The notes below the pieces were generated by a model. The model did no database searches. It was given only the letters and a program-made list of their open reading frames with translations, and was not told where the DNA came from. The position numbers were made by a program, and so were the translations under genes. From Scedosporium boydii (Eukaryota; Ascomycota; Sordariomycetes; Microascales; Microascaceae), in assembly GCA_002221725.1 (NCBI GenBank), contig NJFT01000116.1, forward strand, positions 56,581-120,580: DNA of 64,000 bases. Direction: 5' to 3'. Positions 61,655 through 64,000 of this stretch are shown here, one piece after another (the stretch's first letter is position 1; the number at the start of each line of letters is the position of its first letter).

Positions 61655-64000
61655 ACTGAAGACGAGGATGTCTGGCTTCGTGTGTTGGATAAAGTGGTTT
61701 TCTGAAGACTTTTTGTGGGGGGTTTCCCTATTCCACCCTCTCTTTCCCCTCTTTGGGTTTATTTTTCGGATTTCCGCCAAAGCTCAAATGAAGGGTGAGG
61801 ACGGGAAATGACGATGCGGGGCCGGAAGCAATTCGCCGATTCTCTGTGCTCACTCGCGCCGCCCGAGCTCTTCTTCTTCTTCTATGGGGACCAAAGGATT
61901 GATGACGAGTTTGGGAAATTTTTTTTTTTTTAGGAAGGTTCGTCGACTAGATCTCGAAGACTTCTACGCATGCCAGTGCTCGAAAGCAAAAAGAAAATGG
62001 CATCTTACCGAGTTATCTTGACGAACTTATATATCCCGAGCTCGCTCAGCTTTATTGGAGGCCGGAATTTGCTCCAAGAAATCAATTGATCAATCATGGA
62101 GCTGTCAACCAACCAACCAAGACTTGTTTGACAACATCCGCCGGGGACTTGAGGACGAACGAGGGTAAAGTTTTCTCAATGACAAGCTGAAGACAAGAGC
62201 TTGTCAGACCCGTTAGACCCAATGCGGCATCGAGGCGTCGAAAACGCCTCGCCACTCCAACAACCGTCAGGTGGGATCGATCTCTTCTCGACGTCGAAAA
62301 GCACGTTTTTTTTTTTTTTTTCCCTTGACAAGGATAGAGCGGCTTCGACGAACCGGAGATTTTTTCACTTTTCTCTCTTGCAGTTGTTGCAAATCGTCCA
62401 TCCCAGGCACCCTGCAACCTGCAACCTACCCCCCCACCACGCCGATTGCGCGGCGTTGGAAAGCGTCGGTCCCCGGCTCGAAGTGCTCCCACTGGCTGGA
62501 ACATGGGGTTCTTTTCAGCTCGATTTTGTGTGGTAAGTCCGATCGATGGGCATGGCATGCTGCATACGACCAAGCAATGGAAAAGGCCTCCGGGACCCAC
62601 TGCGGCAAAGGTGTCAAACCCGTTGGAAAATTCCCCGGAATCAGCTGTGGACGTACGTTTATTCAGCTTTTGACTGCTGAATGTCCTGCATAATGATGTT
62701 GGCAGCACCAATGTGCATTGATTCCTTGATTCCTCTCTCGAGATGCTCGGTTCTCCGACAGGATATCCTTCCCGCGACAAAGAAACTGGAAGGGGAAAAA
62801 AAAAAATCAATTCCAAAAAAAAGGCAACAAGAAAAAAAAGTAAAAAGGGATACTAAAAGTAAGGAAAGAAAAAAAAATGAGAGGGCACGACTGTGGGAAC
62901 CATCGCCGACACTAGATTGGCGACATTGACTCGCCCCCTCGACAGAAATCGCACACGCCGGTCTTCGCCTTGGCTCGTTACATTCGAGTGCTGAGTACCA
63001 CCCAAAGAAGCCCTCGGGGCTTGGTCTCAACGGCCGACAAGGCAGATCTAGAACCCCGAGGCAGGATTAGTGGGTGTGGATGCACCATTGGCAGGGTGTG
63101 GCATCGATCAATCTGATGTGATTGATTGTCCGGCGGCCGGATGCAGCTACTGGTTCCCGGTTACTGGGTTTTTAATTGACAAGACTATCGATTCCGAACG
63201 GCTTGATTCGCCAGACGGCAGCCAGCTCCGATGCTCTTGCAGCAGTGGTGACGACAACGTTAAGGACCACACCTTTCTCTTCTCGTCATTGATGGCCGAG
63301 CATGGTTCGAATCATCTTTCTTTTTCTTTTCTTTTTCCTGCATTTCCGAGGTTCGGGGGAGGTATAGGGACCGAGACACCGAAGAAAACCATTCGCAATT
63401 ACGACTGTCGGATCCCGCCCGCCCACCGTGGCGAGAATGATCGATTATCATGCCCTGTTTAATCCGCGTGGCATCAGAAATTGACGTTGATCTGCTGCCC
63501 GAGTGTCTGGTTTAGGGCAAGACAATGAGCAAACATTGCAAGTGCCCACTCGAAAAAGCAATATCTGAGCCTATAGGTCCTCTAATTGTATGCGTACTCG
63601 ATCCGATATTGATTGCCTGAAAGCGAATAGGCCAAGGGCAACAACTCGTCACTTCGTCGGCGACGATCCTGACTTGTGACCCACCTTCCCACCTTTCCCA
63701 TCTGACCGTTTTTTTATGCTTGCTTTTTCTTCTCTCTAGCAGCTTCTGCTACCTGTACCACCCACCCACCAAATCCCTGGGTTCAGCTAATTACAGGGGG
63801 GGAAATGGCGATGGGGTCACTTCCGGTGATGATTTGGAATCTTTCCGACCAGGTGAGGAAGACGAGCCTAGATGGGCGCCTTCGTGCCCTTCTCTTCAAG
63901 CTATCGGCGCCATGCTAGGGAAAGGGTAACAATAAGCGAACAGAGGCGTCATTATCACAATGCCGGCTTGGGGGGGGGGGGGGGGGGGGGAAAGGGACTT
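61655..64000. other. Right-edge region without a recognisable gene
   Basis: This 2.3 kb is upstream of the cysteine-rich gene. It has A/T homopolymers (about 61919-61931, 62288-62321, 62796-62877), and none of its open frames has domain content. It ends near a G21 run. Confidence 0.45.
63970..63990. repeat. G21 homopolymer
   Basis: Twenty-one consecutive G residues lie 10 nt from the window end. Such a run can form a quadruplex and is also a common sequencing or assembly error site, so its length is uncertain. Confidence 0.9.

Noticed and set aside
62094..62816. Minus-strand 240-codon frame
   Set aside because: It crosses A/T homopolymers, gives Phe and Lys runs and shows no motif.

Overview
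The window is nuclear DNA of a filamentous ascomycete (Pezizomycotina, most likely Sordariomycetes). The reasons are short introns of mostly 58-126 nt with GTAAGT-like donors and CTAAC/CTGAC branch sites, pyrimidine-rich intergenic DNA, and fungal versions of INO80, ARB1, DNA primase large subunit, AP-2 mu and a ZIP transporter. Exon structures were built by hand from reading frame, splice signals and family conservation. LAYOUT: (1) 1-449, minus: 5' end of an unrecognised Ser/Pro-rich protein that runs off the left edge. (2) 450-5188: no gene seen. (3) 5189-8470, minus: a five-exon gene for a 973-residue protein with ankyrin-like repeats, one membrane segment and two C-terminal C2HC zinc fingers. 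It is divergent from (4) 9922-11671, plus: PRI2, the DNA primase large subunit with all four Fe-S cysteines and a perfect MCB box in its promoter. (5) About 11.7-35.9 kb: a gene desert of about 24 kb whose only convincing gene is an 84-residue CxxC...CxxC protein at 24400-24654. (6) 35900-37904, plus: a seven-exon ZIP-family zinc transporter whose N-terminal Cys/His modules look like duplicated exons. It is convergent with (7) 38846-45158, minus: INO80, a chromatin-remodelling ATPase of 1863 residues. (8) 48527-50485, minus: ARB1, an ABC-F ATPase of ribosome biogenesis, divergent from (9) 51712-53161, plus: AP-2 mu (APM4). (10) 54286-54357, plus: tRNA-Ala(AGC). (11) 55561-56105, minus: a small helical protein that looks conserved. 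(12) 56106-60996: no gene, rich in GTACTTCGTAC-type palindromes. (13) 60997-61654, minus: a cysteine-rich protein. (14) 61655-64000: no gene seen, ending near a G21 homopolymer. HOW THE GENES RELATE: this is a chromosomal segment of unrelated housekeeping genes (replication priming, chromatin remodelling, ribosome assembly, endocytosis, zinc uptake) with two shared divergent promoters. I see no gene cluster, provirus, CRISPR array or intact transposon. The oddest features are the gene desert, the exon-duplicated ZIP N-terminus, the ankyrin/membrane/zinc-finger protein and a palindromic motif scattered through non-coding DNA.
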